Below, in pieces: positions 36,106 through 44,581 of a stretch of 64,000 nt of DNA; the first letter of the stretch is position 1, and the number at the start of each line of letters is the position of its first letter. The position numbers and the translations under genes were made by a program. The DNA is from Solirubrobacterales bacterium (GTDB taxonomy: Bacteria > Actinomycetota > Thermoleophilia > Solirubrobacterales > Solirubrobacteraceae), in the NCBI GenBank assembly GCA_019240115.1, contig JAFAYV010000082.1, forward strand, positions 36,299 to 100,298, written 5' to 3'. The notes under the pieces were generated by a model. The model saw only the letters and a list, made by a program, of their open reading frames with translations. It ran no database searches and had not been told where the DNA came from.

Positions 36106-37748
36106 AGCAGTCCATCGGCGGCGTCCCGCACGGCCTGGTCGCGCAGCCGATAGTGCAGCTTCTTGCCGGTCGCGGTCATCGGCAGCTCGGACACGAGGCG
36201 GTACGCGCGCGGACGTTTGTAGTCGGCAAGCATCGGATGGTCGCGGCAGTGCCGGTCGCATTCGGCGGCGTCGAGCCCGGGATCGGCGGCGAGGACGTAG
36301 GCGACGACGAGCTCGCCCCACCGCTCGTCGGCGAGCCCCACGACCGCCGCGTCGGCGATCTGCGGATGCTCGGAGAGGACCGCCTCCACCTGGGTCGGGT
36401 ACACGTTCTCGCCCCCGGAGATGATCATGTCGTCCTTGCGCCCGACGATCGTGACGTACTCATCCTCGTCCCAGGTGGCCAGGTCGCCGATGTACAGCCA
36501 CCCGTCGCGGAACCGGGCCGCCTGCTCGGCGGCCTGGTTGACATACGCGTAGCCGGCCTTGACCGAGCGCACCACGACCTCGCCGACCTCGCTGCCGTCC
36601 TTGGCGACGTGGTCGTCGGGCGCGGCGGCGCGATCCTCGTAGAGGCGGACCACGGCGACGTCGTCGTCGGTGCACGCGCGGCCCGCCGAGCCCGCGTGCT
36701 CGGGCAGGTCGCTCGGGCGCAGGAACGTGTTCCAGAACGCCTCGGTGGTCCCGTAGCCGTTGAAGATCCGCGCCGTCAGCAGGTCCTGGTAGCGCAGGCA
36801 GGCCTCGCGATCGAGCGGCGCGCCCATGGTGACGATCCCCGAGAGGCTGCTGAGGTCGCGCGGGCGCGTGGTCTGCTCGGCGGCGAGCATCGCCAGGTTC
36901 GTCGGGGCCCCGATGAGGAAGGTCAGCTCGTGCTCGTGGACCCAGTCGAGCACCGTGGCGGGATCGAACTGGCGCAGCGCGACCGCCTCGGCGCCGACGT
37001 AGAGGACCGGGTTGGGCCCGCCCGAGTACAGGCCGCCGCGGTGAAACCACGGCGTCATGTTGAGCGTCCGATCCTGCGGCGCGAGCGGGAAGTGCATGAT
37101 CACGTCGTGGGCCGAGAGCACCTCGACGAGGCTGTTCAGCGAGACGCCCTTGGGCATGCCGGTCGTGCCCGAGGTGTACAGCCGCGTGCTCTCGTCGTAG
37201 ATGCCGCGGTCCGCCGGCGGCTCGGGCTCGGCCGCCGGATCGCCGCTGGCCAGCAGCTGCGCAAACGGCGTCGCGGGCTCGACGTCCGCGCCGGCCGCCA
37301 CGAGCAGTCCCGGCCGGTGCCCGGCCAGCGTCAGCGCCTGCGCCGCGGTCGCCATCAGCGTCTCGTCGTAGACGAACGCGCGCGGCCGGCTGTCGTCGAG
37401 CACGTAGGCGATCTCGCCCGCCGAGAGGCGGAAGTTGATCGGCGAGGGGATCGCGCCGAGGCGCTGGGCGGCGAGCCACAGCAGCGCGAACTCGGGGCCG
37501 TTGAACAGCGCGAAGACGACCGCGTCCCCGGGAGCGACGCCGTTGGCGCGCAGCGCGTCGGCGAGGCGGCCGGCGTCGCACCACAGCTCGGCGTAGGTCC
37601 ACCGGCGTCCGCTGGCGGGGTCCGACAGCGCGGGACGGCTGGCAAAGCGGTGGCTGTTGCGCCGCACCCCGGCGAGATAGGTGAAGTGGTGCTCGAACAC
37701 GTCGCGGAACGCGGACGCGTCGTAGCGGTACGAGGCGTGGACGGTCAT
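36093..37748 (-). CDS. AMP-forming acyl-CoA synthetase/ligase
   Basis: A 551-residue ANL-superfamily ligase. LYTSGTTGMPKGV (about residue 197) is the P-loop, NGYGTTEAF the A5 motif, YIGDLATWDEDEYVTIVGRKDD (in pieces: GDLATWD and GRKDDMIISGGENVYP) the hinge region, and MTATGKKLHY carries the C-terminal catalytic Lys. It activates a carboxylic acid as acyl-AMP and acyl-CoA; chain type unknown. ATGA overlap with the LLM oxidoreductase upstream; KAS follows after 16 bases. Confidence 0.9.
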   Translation of the reverse strand: MTVHASYRYDASAFRDVFEHHFTYLAGVRRNSHRFASRPALSDPASGRRWTYAELWCDAGRLADALRANGVAPGDAVVFALFNGPEFALLWLAAQRLGAIPSPINFRLSAGEIAYVLDDSRPRAFVYDETLMATAAQALTLAGHRPGLLVAAGADVEPATPFAQLLASGDPAAEPEPPADRGIYDESTRLYTSGTTGMPKGVSLNSLVEVLSAHDVIMHFPLAPQDRTLNMTPWFHRGGLYSGGPNPVLYVGAEAVALRQFDPATVLDWVHEHELTFLIGAPTNLAMLAAEQTTRPRDLSSLSGIVTMGAPLDREACLRYQDLLTARIFNGYGTTEAFWNTFLRPSDLPEHAGSAGRACTDDDVAVVRLYEDRAAAPDDHVAKDGSEVGEVVVRSVKAGYAYVNQAAEQAARFRDGWLYIGDLATWDEDEYVTIVGRKDDMIISGGENVYPTQVEAVLSEHPQIADAAVVGLADERWGELVVAYVLAADPGLDAAECDRHCRDHPMLADYKRPRAYRLVSELPMTATGKKLHYRLRDQAVRDAADGLLTRP

Positions 37749-38692
37749 CGCGCCGTTCGCCCGGCGACGAGGCCCCGCAGTCGGGCGCGCACCTCCGCGA
37801 GCCGCTCGTACTGCGTCAGCGGCCGGCTGCCCATCGGGAGCAGGAGGAGCTCCTCGACGCCCGCCTCCTCGTAGGCTCCCAGTCGCTGCACGGCGCCGTC
37901 GATGCTATCCAGCACCGCCCAGTGCTCGATCGTTTGCAGCGCCATCCGGTACTGGCCGCGGATGTGGGCGTCGGCCTCACGGCGGGCCGCGGCGCGATCA
38001 TCGTCGATCCGGACGAGCACGAGCAGGGCGAGGCCCGGTCGCGGCCTGTCCGCCTGTGCAGCCAGCTCGGCGAGCCGCGCCGCGCGCTCGGCCAGGCGCT
38101 GGGGCGAGAGCCACATCGGCAGCCATGCGTCACCGAAGCGGACCGCCCGGCGCATCGCCGGCTCGCCGCGCCCGCCGACGTAGATCGGCGGGGGCTGGGC
38201 GATCGCGGGCGCCAGCGACGGTGCGGTGACCTCCATGGTCGCTCCGCGATGGTCGATCGGGCGTCCCGCCATGAGGTCGCCGATCACGGTCAGCGCGTCG
38301 TCGAGGCGCGCCCCCCGGCGGGCCAGGGGCACCCCGGCGGCCTGGAACTCCTCGGGGAACTCGCCCCCGACCCCGACCCCGAGCGCCAGGCGGCGGCCGC
38401 CGGCCAGCGCGTCGATCGTGACCAGCTGCTTGGCCGCCCACGCGGGGGCGCGGAGGCCGAGCAGCATGACGCTGAGCCCGAGGCCGATCCGCTCGGTGAG
38501 GACCGCCGCGGCGCTCAGGCAGCCGACGGCGTCGAGACCGGGAGCGGGACAGGCGAGGTGGTCGCCGGCCCACAGCGCGTCGAAGCCGAGCTCCTCGGCG
38601 AGGCGGGCCGCCGGGGCGACCTCCCAGGCGCCGCCGGAGCCCAGGGGGTCGAACGTCGGCAGCAGGATGCCGCAGCGCGGAGGGGACGGCAC
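37745..38692 (-). CDS. LLM-class F420-dependent oxidoreductase
   Basis: A 315-residue luciferase-like TIM-barrel enzyme. GILLPTFDPLGSGG at the N-terminus, AEELGFDALWAGDH, a nonprolyl-cis region, LGVGVGGEFPEEFQAAGV and PPIYVGGRGEPAMRRAVRFGDAW are typical of actinobacterial F420-dependent members. Substrate unknown. It is first of three genes with a ligase and a condensing enzyme. The GTG start at 38692 has a TAGCGC box eight bases upstream. Confidence 0.86.
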   Translation of the reverse strand: MPSPPRCGILLPTFDPLGSGGAWEVAPAARLAEELGFDALWAGDHLACPAPGLDAVGCLSAAAVLTERIGLGLSVMLLGLRAPAWAAKQLVTIDALAGGRRLALGVGVGGEFPEEFQAAGVPLARRGARLDDALTVIGDLMAGRPIDHRGATMEVTAPSLAPAIAQPPPIYVGGRGEPAMRRAVRFGDAWLPMWLSPQRLAERAARLAELAAQADRPRPGLALLVLVRIDDDRAAARREADAHIRGQYRMALQTIEHWAVLDSIDGAVQRLGAYEEAGVEELLLLPMGSRPLTQYERLAEVRARLRGLVAGRTAR

Positions 38693-38700
38693 CGCCGTGA

Positions 38701-38706
38701 GCGCTA
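38701..38706 (-). promoter_or_regulatory. Predicted -10 box (TAGCGC) of the LLM-ligase-KAS operon
   Basis: Minus-strand TAGCGC ends eight bases before the GTG at 38692, like the TAGCGT box of tgt. Confidence 0.35.
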
Positions 38707-38734
38707 GGCGGCGTCGGCCGGGCCGGTCACGGCC

Positions 38735-39079
38735 TCAGCTCTCGTCGTCCTCGGTGTAGTCGGCGGCCTCGCCGGTCGAGTCGGTTTGGCCGCCGCCGTA
38801 CTCGGGCAGGTTCTTGATCCCCTCACGCGTCTGCCACTTGGAGTAGTTGTCCTCCATGGCGTCGATCAGCTCGCGCATGAACTTCGCCGACAGGTTGACG
38901 CGCGAGACCACCACCCCGGGGATCTCCTCCTCCTCGACCTCGTGGTCGACGCGGGCGAAGGTGATCGTGAACTCGTAGTCGGAGTGACTGACGTTGGCGA
39001 AGTTCGAGTAGACGCCGGCCATGATGTCCGGCGAGAAGTGGATGTTGATGTGACGCTCGGGCGGAGTGGGCTGATCCAT
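38735..39079 (-). CDS. DUF3467-family protein
   Basis: A 114-residue cytoplasmic protein of the DUF3467 family, whose function is unknown. It contains the family core (INIHFSPDIMAGVYSNFANV, then an acidic patch HEVEEEEIPG and VNLSAKFMRELIDAMEDNYSKW). The C-terminus is acidic. ATG 39079 is chosen over GTG 39085 because the shared -10 region lies eight bases upstream. Divergent from rlmH with a 19-base gap. Confidence 0.85.
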   Translation of the reverse strand: MDQPTPPERHINIHFSPDIMAGVYSNFANVSHSDYEFTITFARVDHEVEEEEIPGVVVSRVNLSAKFMRELIDAMEDNYSKWQTREGIKNLPEYGGGQTDSTGEAADYTEDDES

Positions 39080-39086
39080 ATGCACT

Positions 39087-39093
39087 TAGTATC
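39087..39093. promoter_or_regulatory. Bidirectional -10 element between DUF3467 gene and rlmH
   Basis: TAGTATC reads as TAGTAT on the plus strand (39087-39092, six bases before the rlmH GTG) and GATACT on the minus strand (39093-39088, eight bases before the DUF3467 ATG). With only 19 bases between the start codons, both mRNAs must be leaderless if transcription starts here. Confidence 0.55.
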
Positions 39094-39098
39094 TCACC

Positions 39099-39506
39099 GT
39101 GCGGATAGTCGTCGTCGCCGTGGGAAGGTTGCGCGCGCCGTTCGCCGACGACGTCGGGCACTATCAGAAGCTGCTCGCCGGGCACGCTCGGCTGGAGCTG
39201 ATCGAGGCGCGCGACGACGCTCAGGCGATCCGCCGGGTGCCCGACCGGGCCTTCGTGTCGCTGCTTGACCGGGCGGGCGACGCTCCCGACTCCGAGGGTC
39301 TCGCCGCCTTCCTCGAGGACCGGCGGCGCGGCGGCCGTGACCTCTGCTTCGTGATCGGCGGGCCGTTCGGACTCGACCTCGAGCACGTCGACCACCGCCT
39401 GTCGCTCGGGGCGATCACGCTGCCCCACCAGCTCGCCCGCGTCGTGCTGCTCGAGCAGCTCTACCGCGCCCACAAGATCCTCGCTCACGAGCCCTACCAC
39501 CACTGA
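39099..39506 (+). CDS. rlmH: 23S rRNA (pseudouridine-1915-N3)-methyltransferase RlmH
   Basis: A 135-residue SPOUT methyltransferase. The SAM-binding knot is seen in CFVIGGPFGLD and the C-terminal signature LEQLYRAHKILAHEPYHH is diagnostic. It methylates helix 69 of 23S rRNA in the 70S ribosome. GTG start directly behind a -10 box; the TGA shares one base with the following channel gene ATG (TGATG). Confidence 0.95.
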   Translation: MRIVVVAVGRLRAPFADDVGHYQKLLAGHARLELIEARDDAQAIRRVPDRAFVSLLDRAGDAPDSEGLAAFLEDRRRGGRDLCFVIGGPFGLDLEHVDHRLSLGAITLPHQLARVVLLEQLYRAHKILAHEPYHH

Positions 39507-40561
39507 TGAGCGCCTGGCAGCCCAGACTGGATCGACAGCGCGCGCTCGAGCAGCACGGCCGCACTCGCCGCGAGCTGCGGATGTTCATGCGCCGGCTGGC
39601 GATCCTCCTCGTGGCGCTCGTGGCGATGATCCTCGCCGGCACCCTCGCCTTCACCCTCATCGAGGGAACCTCGGTCGCGTTCTCGTTCGCCTGGACGCTT
39701 GACACGGTGACGACGCTGGGGGCGATCCAGGACCCTCACGACCCCGCCGGCCGGGTCGTCGTGGTCCTCTTGGAGCTGTTCGGCATAGGTACGCTCTTCT
39801 ATGGCCTGGCGACCGTCGCGGAGTTCTTCGTGTCCGGCCAGCTCAGCGGCCTGCTCGAGGAGCGGCGCACCCAGCGAATGATCGACACCTTCACCGACCA
39901 CATCATCGTCTGCGGCTTCGGCCGCGTCGGCCGCCAGATCGCCTCTGACCTCGAGCAGGTGGGCGTCCGCTGCGTGGCCATCGACGACGATCCCTCGCAC
40001 CGCGAGGAGGCCGCGGCGATGGGCGTGCGACTCATCCAGAGCACCGCCGCCGACGACGAGGTGCTGATCAGCGCGGGAATCGAGCGCGCCCGCGCGATCA
40101 TCGCCTGCGTCGACTCCGACGCCGAGAACATCTTCATCGCGCTCACCGCGCGCGAGCTGCGGCCCGACGTCCTCATCGTCGCGCGCGCGTCGGCCGAGGA
40201 CTCCGAGAAGAAGCTGCGCCGCGCCGGCGCCGACCGGGTCATCTCGCCCTACAAGACCTCGGGCACCGAGATGGCGCGGGTCGCCCTGCACCCGCAGGTC
40301 GAGGGCGCCGTCGAGGTCGCCGACTATCGCCTCGAGGAGATCGCCGTGCCCGCCGAGTGCGCGGGCGCCGGGCAGACGGTCGAGCGCGTCCGGGGCGACT
40401 CGGTGATCGTCGCCGTCCGGCGGATCGACGGCCGGCTCGAGACCCAGCCGCCGCTCGACCTCGTCATCGGCCCGGGCGACCTGCTCGTGGCGCTCGGCAC
40501 CCCCGACGCGCTCGAGCGCCTGGAGTCGCTGTTCCAGCCGGCCACGGTGGCCCGGGCGTGA
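39506..40561 (+). CDS. TrkA/RCK-domain channel-like protein with non-canonical filter
   Basis: A 351-residue protein built like a two-helix K+ channel: TM1 (about residues 30-50), pore region, TM2 (about 85-105), then an RCK domain with the NAD loop IIVCGFGRVGRQIA (about 128) and a TrkA-C domain (about 270-345). The pore reads TVTTLGAIQDP where K+ channels have TVGYGD, so the GYG filter is absent. It may be non-selective, conduct another ion, or be purely regulatory. It overlaps rlmH by one base and argS by four. Confidence 0.85.
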   Translation: MSAWQPRLDRQRALEQHGRTRRELRMFMRRLAILLVALVAMILAGTLAFTLIEGTSVAFSFAWTLDTVTTLGAIQDPHDPAGRVVVVLLELFGIGTLFYGLATVAEFFVSGQLSGLLEERRTQRMIDTFTDHIIVCGFGRVGRQIASDLEQVGVRCVAIDDDPSHREEAAAMGVRLIQSTAADDEVLISAGIERARAIIACVDSDAENIFIALTARELRPDVLIVARASAEDSEKKLRRAGADRVISPYKTSGTEMARVALHPQVEGAVEVADYRLEEIAVPAECAGAGQTVERVRGDSVIVAVRRIDGRLETQPPLDLVIGPGDLLVALGTPDALERLESLFQPATVARA

Positions 40562-42231
40562 CCGCGCCGGCAAGCGGCTCGGTGAGCGGTCGGGCGCCGG
40601 CGGCGACGCCGCTGGCCGCGCTGCGCACCGAGGTGCTGGCGGCCGCCGCCGAGGTCAGGGGCGACGGGGCCCCGCCGGCGCAGATCCGCGTCGAGCGGCC
40701 CAAGCGCGCCGGGCAGGGCGACTACTCGAGCAACGTCGGGATGCTCCTCGCCCCGGGCCTGGGAGCGGCGCCGCGCGAGATCGCCGCGCGCGTCGGCGAG
40801 GCGCTCGCCGCGCGGCTCGCCGACCGCCTCGTCGCGTTCGAGATCGCCGGGCCGGGCTTTCTGAACCTGACGCTCGCCGACGGCTGGTACCGCGACGCGC
40901 TGCGCGTCGTGCTGACCGAGGGCGAGCGCTTCGGTGGCGGCGGCGCCGCGCCGCCGCAGCGGATCCTGCTCGAGTTCGTCTCGGCCAACCCGACCGGGCC
41001 TCTCGTCGTCCCCAGCGGCCAGCACGCCGCCTACGGCGACTCGCTGGCCCGCATCCTCCAGCACCACGGCCACGAGGTCGCGCGCGAGTACTACTTCAAC
41101 GACGCCGGCGGCCAGATCACCCGCCTCGGCGCGTCGGTCGTCGCCCGCGCCCGGGGCGAGGCGGCGCCCGCGGACGGCTACCAGGGCGAGTACATCACGC
41201 AGCTCGCGTCGCGGATCGACGGCGCCGCCTCGATGTCGGCCGCGCGAGCGGGCTCGGCGGCGGTGGCGCTGCTGCTCTCCGAGATCCAGGCGACGCTCGA
41301 GCGCTACGGCGTCCACTACGACCGCTTCTTCTCCGAGCGCATGCTGCACGAGGGCTCGCCCAGCTACGTCGACCGGGCGCTTGAGATCGTCGAGCGCGGC
41401 GGCAACAGCTACCGGGCCGACGGCGCGCTGTGGCTGCGCACGACCGCCTTCGGCGACACCGACGACCGGGTGCTCGAGAAATCCGACGGCGAGCCCACCT
41501 ATCTCGCGGCCGATCTCGCCTACCTGCTCGAGAAGCGCGAGCGCGGCTACGAGCACCAGCTCGTGCCCGTCGGCGCCGACCACCACGGCTACGTCGCGCG
41601 GATGATGGCCGCCTCGGGGGCGATCGGCAACGAGCCGGGCGTGCTCGAGATGCCGCTGCTGCAGTTCGTCCACCTCGTCGACGGCTCGCAGCGCGCCGCC
41701 ATGTCCAAGCGCCGCGGCGACTTCGTCACCCTCGACGACCTGCTCGACGCGATCGGCGTCGACGCGACGCGCTTCTTCATGCTCCAGCGCTCCCACGACC
41801 GCACCGTCGACCTCGATCTCGACCTCGCCCGCCGCGAGTCGCCCGAGAACCCCGTCTACTACATCCAGTACGCGCACGCCCGGATCGTCACCATGCTCGG
41901 CCGCCTCGACGAGGATCGGGTGGCCGTCGCGCTGCGCGGCGAGAGCTGGGGCGAGGAGCCGCTGCAGGCCGCCGAGCACGACCTGATCAAGGCGCTCATG
42001 GCCTTCCCCGACGAGGTCGACGAGGCCGCCGCCCGCCGCGCGCCGCATCGCATCGCGACCTACGCGCTCGAGCTCGCCCAGACGTTCACCGCGTTCTACC
42101 GCGACTGCAAGGTCATCGGGTCGGCGCCCGAGTCGGTCGAGTCGCTGCGGATCGCGCTGTCGCAGGCGACGCGGCAGGTGATCGCGCTGTCGCTGGGGCT
42201 GCTCGGGGTGACGGCGCCCGACTCGATGTAG
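40558..42231 (+). CDS. argS: Arginyl-tRNA synthetase, HIGH motif not evident
   Basis: A 557-residue class I synthetase. The N-terminal tRNA D-loop domain includes ERPKRAGQGDYSSNVGM, and the catalytic core VSANPTGPL is typical of ArgS, but the following LHVGHGR of standard ArgS reads LVVPSGQHAAYGD, so the HIGH motif is lost. The second motif region reads AAMSKRRGDFVTLDDL, close to the KMSKR-type loop. The C-terminal anticodon-binding helical domain (ALELAQTFTAFYRDCKVIG) is intact. Likely a functional variant ArgS; a paralogue is possible. GTG start in a GTGA overlap. Confidence 0.88.
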   Translation: MTAPASGSVSGRAPAATPLAALRTEVLAAAAEVRGDGAPPAQIRVERPKRAGQGDYSSNVGMLLAPGLGAAPREIAARVGEALAARLADRLVAFEIAGPGFLNLTLADGWYRDALRVVLTEGERFGGGGAAPPQRILLEFVSANPTGPLVVPSGQHAAYGDSLARILQHHGHEVAREYYFNDAGGQITRLGASVVARARGEAAPADGYQGEYITQLASRIDGAASMSAARAGSAAVALLLSEIQATLERYGVHYDRFFSERMLHEGSPSYVDRALEIVERGGNSYRADGALWLRTTAFGDTDDRVLEKSDGEPTYLAADLAYLLEKRERGYEHQLVPVGADHHGYVARMMAASGAIGNEPGVLEMPLLQFVHLVDGSQRAAMSKRRGDFVTLDDLLDAIGVDATRFFMLQRSHDRTVDLDLDLARRESPENPVYYIQYAHARIVTMLGRLDEDRVAVALRGESWGEEPLQAAEHDLIKALMAFPDEVDEAAARRAPHRIATYALELAQTFTAFYRDCKVIGSAPESVESLRIALSQATRQVIALSLGLLGVTAPDSM

Positions 42232-42256
42232 CGGGCACGGCGGGCCGGGCACGGCG
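42232..42256 (+). repeat. 11-bp direct repeat after the argS stop
   Basis: CGGGCACGGCG at 42232-42242 and 42246-42256, starting directly after the TAG of argS, in the 50-base gap to convergent ccmH. Confidence 0.65.
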
Positions 42257-42281
42257 CCGGGCCGCGGTCTTGCTGCGCGCC

Positions 42282-42764
42282 TCAGGTGGTGCGCGCGAGG
42301 TCGTCGTCGAGGCGCTGGGCATCGGCGGCGCTCAGGGGGGGCGAGGTCGCCGCGGGAGCGGCGTCGCGGGCGCGCCGCCGCCACCGCGGGATGACGCTCA
42401 CCAGGGTGGCGATCCCGAGGATGACGACGAGCGGCGGGATGACGTAGACGAGCACGTTGAAGCCGTGCGCGGGCGGCGTGGCCAGCACCGCGGGGCCGTA
42501 CTGGGCGACGAGGTTGCGCTCGATCTGCGTGCGGCTCTCGCCCTGGAGGATGAGCTGCCGGATGTAGTCGCGCTCCTGGAAGGCCTCGGGCGACTGGGCG
42601 ACGGCGAGCGGCTCGTGGCAGACGACGCACATCACCTCGTCCTGGATCTGCGTGAACGACGCTCGGTGCTGGGTCGTCGCGGCCACCGCCGGCACGGCGC
42701 CGACGGCGAGCGCGATCACCGCCAGCAGGACGAGCGCGAGCCGGCGTCGCGCGCGCGTGCTCAT
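42282..42764 (-). CDS. ccmH: Cytochrome c maturation protein CcmH
   Basis: A 160-residue exported, membrane-anchored thiol protein. A signal-anchor (about residues 8-28), the redox motif VMCVVCHEPL (Cys-X2-Cys, about 45-48), the helical CcmH core (ERDYIRQLILQGESRTQIE, then YGPAVLATPP), a transmembrane helix (about 105-123) and a cytoplasmic tail follow the classic plan. It helps reduce apocytochrome cysteines for heme attachment. It overlaps ccmG by ATGA. Confidence 0.9.
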   Translation of the reverse strand: MSTRARRRLALVLLAVIALAVGAVPAVAATTQHRASFTQIQDEVMCVVCHEPLAVAQSPEAFQERDYIRQLILQGESRTQIERNLVAQYGPAVLATPPAHGFNVLVYVIPPLVVILGIATLVSVIPRWRRRARDAAPAATSPPLSAADAQRLDDDLARTT

Positions 42765-43315
42765 GCCCGGGCGGCCAGGATCGGCGGCAGCGTGCGGTTC
42801 AGCCAGGACCCGGTCACCGGGAAGCGCTGCAGCGCCTGGATCCGGCCCTGTCGATTGATCACGAACGTCTCCGGCACCCCGGTCGTGCCGAACGCGTGCA
42901 CGAAGCTCCCGCTCACGTCGCGCAGCACCGGATACGTGATGTGGTACCGGCGCGCGAACTGCTCCGAGGACGTCGACGCATCCTCGTAGGTGACCCCCAC
43001 CAGCGTCGCGTCATGCCCGGCCAGCACGTGCTGCTCGCTCGCCAGCAGCGGCGCCTCCAACGCGCAGGGCCCGCACCACGACGCGAACACGTTGAGCACC
43101 ACCACCTTGCCCCGGTAGTCCGCCAGGCTCCGGCTCCCCGTGCTCCCCAGCACCGGCAGCGCGGTCCCCGCCTCGGGCGCCATCGGAAACCTCCCCTTCG
43201 CCACCTGCGCATCGATCGACGACGTGTCGGTCTGCTGCGAGACCCCGAACGTCAACAGCGCCAACAGGGCGATCGCCGCCACCGCGACCAGCCCGGGAAG
43301 GATGAACCTGCGCAT
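42761..43315 (-). CDS. ccmG: Thioredoxin-fold protein CcmG/ResA
   Basis: A 184-residue membrane-anchored thioredoxin-like protein. One N-terminal helix (about residues 4-25) leads to an outer thioredoxin domain with ASWCGPCALEAP (CxxC, about 81-84), the ResA/CcmG YEDASTSSEQF insert region and GTTGVPETFVI with cis-Pro. It supplies reductant for cytochrome c maturation together with the following CcmH. The other ccm genes (ccmE, ccmF, ccmC) are not in the window. A TACCAT box lies 10 bases before its ATG. Confidence 0.88.
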   Translation of the reverse strand: MRRFILPGLVAVAAIALLALLTFGVSQQTDTSSIDAQVAKGRFPMAPEAGTALPVLGSTGSRSLADYRGKVVVLNVFASWCGPCALEAPLLASEQHVLAGHDATLVGVTYEDASTSSEQFARRYHITYPVLRDVSGSFVHAFGTTGVPETFVINRQGRIQALQRFPVTGSWLNRTLPPILAARA

Positions 43316-43325
43316 ACCGCGTCAG

Positions 43326-43331
43326 ATGGTA
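43326..43331 (-). promoter_or_regulatory. Predicted -10 box (TACCAT) of ccmG-ccmH
   Basis: Minus-strand TACCAT ends 10 bases before the ccmG ATG, within the 72-base gap after the histidine kinase gene, so ccmGH may be transcribed apart from the two-component genes. Confidence 0.4.
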
Positions 43332-43387
43332 AACAGCCGCGATCTCGGGCAATCCGGAGTCGTCGGGTCATCGGCATCTGCTGTCGG

Positions 43388-44581
43388 TCAGGCGCTGGGC
43401 AGGCTGAAGCGCACCTGCGTGCCGGCGTCGGAGGCCGAGTCCGCCAGCCAGATGCGGCCGCCGTGCGCCTCGACGATCGCCCGCGCGATCGCCAGCCCCA
43501 GCCCGGCCGAGCCGTTCTCGCCGGAGACCCGTGAGGGCCCCTGGACGAACGGCTCGAACATCCGCTCGCGGGACTCGATGTCGATGCCGCTGCCGCTGTC
43601 GGACACCTCGACCTCGATCTCGGAGCCCGCGACGCGCTCGGCGCGCACCACCACGTTGCCGTCGGGCGGCGTGTGGCGGATCGCGTTGTGGAGCAGGTTG
43701 AACAGCACCCGCTGGAGCTGCTCGGGGTTGCCCGAGGCCGCGGTCAGGCGCTCGCCGAGCTCGGCCCGGACGGCGATCCCGTTGGCGTCGGCGTGTACGC
43801 GCATCGCCTCGACCGTTTCGCGCACCAGCTCGTCGAGCCGGAGGTGCCGCGTCATCGACCAGCTGATGGGGCCGGACTCGAGCCGCGAGAGCTCGAGCAG
43901 GTCCTCGATCAGGGCCCCCAGCGCGCGCACGTGAGTCGACATCAAACGCAGCTGCGCGCGGCCTTGCGCCGGTTCGAAGATCCCATCCTCCAACCCTTCG
44001 GCGATGAGCTGGAGCGTCGTCACCGGGGTGCGCAGGTCGTGCGAGATGGCGGCGACCAGCTGCCGACGCGCGCGCTCCTCGGCGGCGATCTTCGCGGTCA
44101 TCGACTCGACGTCGGAGGCCAGGGCCGCCAGCTCGTCGCCGCCGCGCACCGGGATGTGGAGGTCGCGCCGACCCTCGCCCACCTCGGCAAGCGCCGCCCG
44201 GATCGCGCCGAGATCCGACAGCGCACGCCGGGCCACGAGCCGCGCGGCGCCGAGGCCCACCAACCCCGCGTACGCGGCCACCAGTGCCATCAGGAGCGCA
44301 TCGTGGCCGGAGACGAACATCAGCCCGGCGAACAACGCCACCGCCGTCCCCAGCTGGACCGCGATCAGCGCGGCCAGCGCCGCGAGCTGGCCGCGAATCC
44401 CGCCCAGCAGCGCCGGACGCGCGGCGATCAGATCGGCGGCCAACGCCGTCACCACCCCGACCGGCGCGAGGATCTCAATCGACACCGCGAACGCGTGCCG
44501 GCCGTCAAACACCCAGGCGACCCCCGCCGCCAGCCCCGCGACCGCCAGCGCCGGACCAACGATCAATCCGCGCCGCCTCAT
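43388..44581 (-). CDS. Two-component sensor histidine kinase
   Basis: A 397-residue membrane kinase. Four or so N-terminal hydrophobic helices (about residues 1-115) with little periplasmic sequence are followed by a HAMP-like segment (ARRALSDLGAIRAALAEVGEGR), the phospho-acceptor box AAISHDLRTPVTTL (about 179) and an HATPase domain with NLLHNAIRHTP, SDSGSGID and GSAGLGLAIARA. The compact sensor suggests it detects a membrane or intramembrane signal. ATGA overlap with the response regulator. Confidence 0.92.
   Translation of the reverse strand: MRRRGLIVGPALAVAGLAAGVAWVFDGRHAFAVSIEILAPVGVVTALAADLIAARPALLGGIRGQLAALAALIAVQLGTAVALFAGLMFVSGHDALLMALVAAYAGLVGLGAARLVARRALSDLGAIRAALAEVGEGRRDLHIPVRGGDELAALASDVESMTAKIAAEERARRQLVAAISHDLRTPVTTLQLIAEGLEDGIFEPAQGRAQLRLMSTHVRALGALIEDLLELSRLESGPISWSMTRHLRLDELVRETVEAMRVHADANGIAVRAELGERLTAASGNPEQLQRVLFNLLHNAIRHTPPDGNVVVRAERVAGSEIEVEVSDSGSGIDIESRERMFEPFVQGPSRVSGENGSAGLGLAIARAIVEAHGGRIWLADSASDAGTQVRFSLPSA

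Noticed and set aside
40324..42630. 768-codon minus-strand open frame opposite argS
   Set aside because: Shadow frame; plus strand carries argS and the frame has no recognisable domain.
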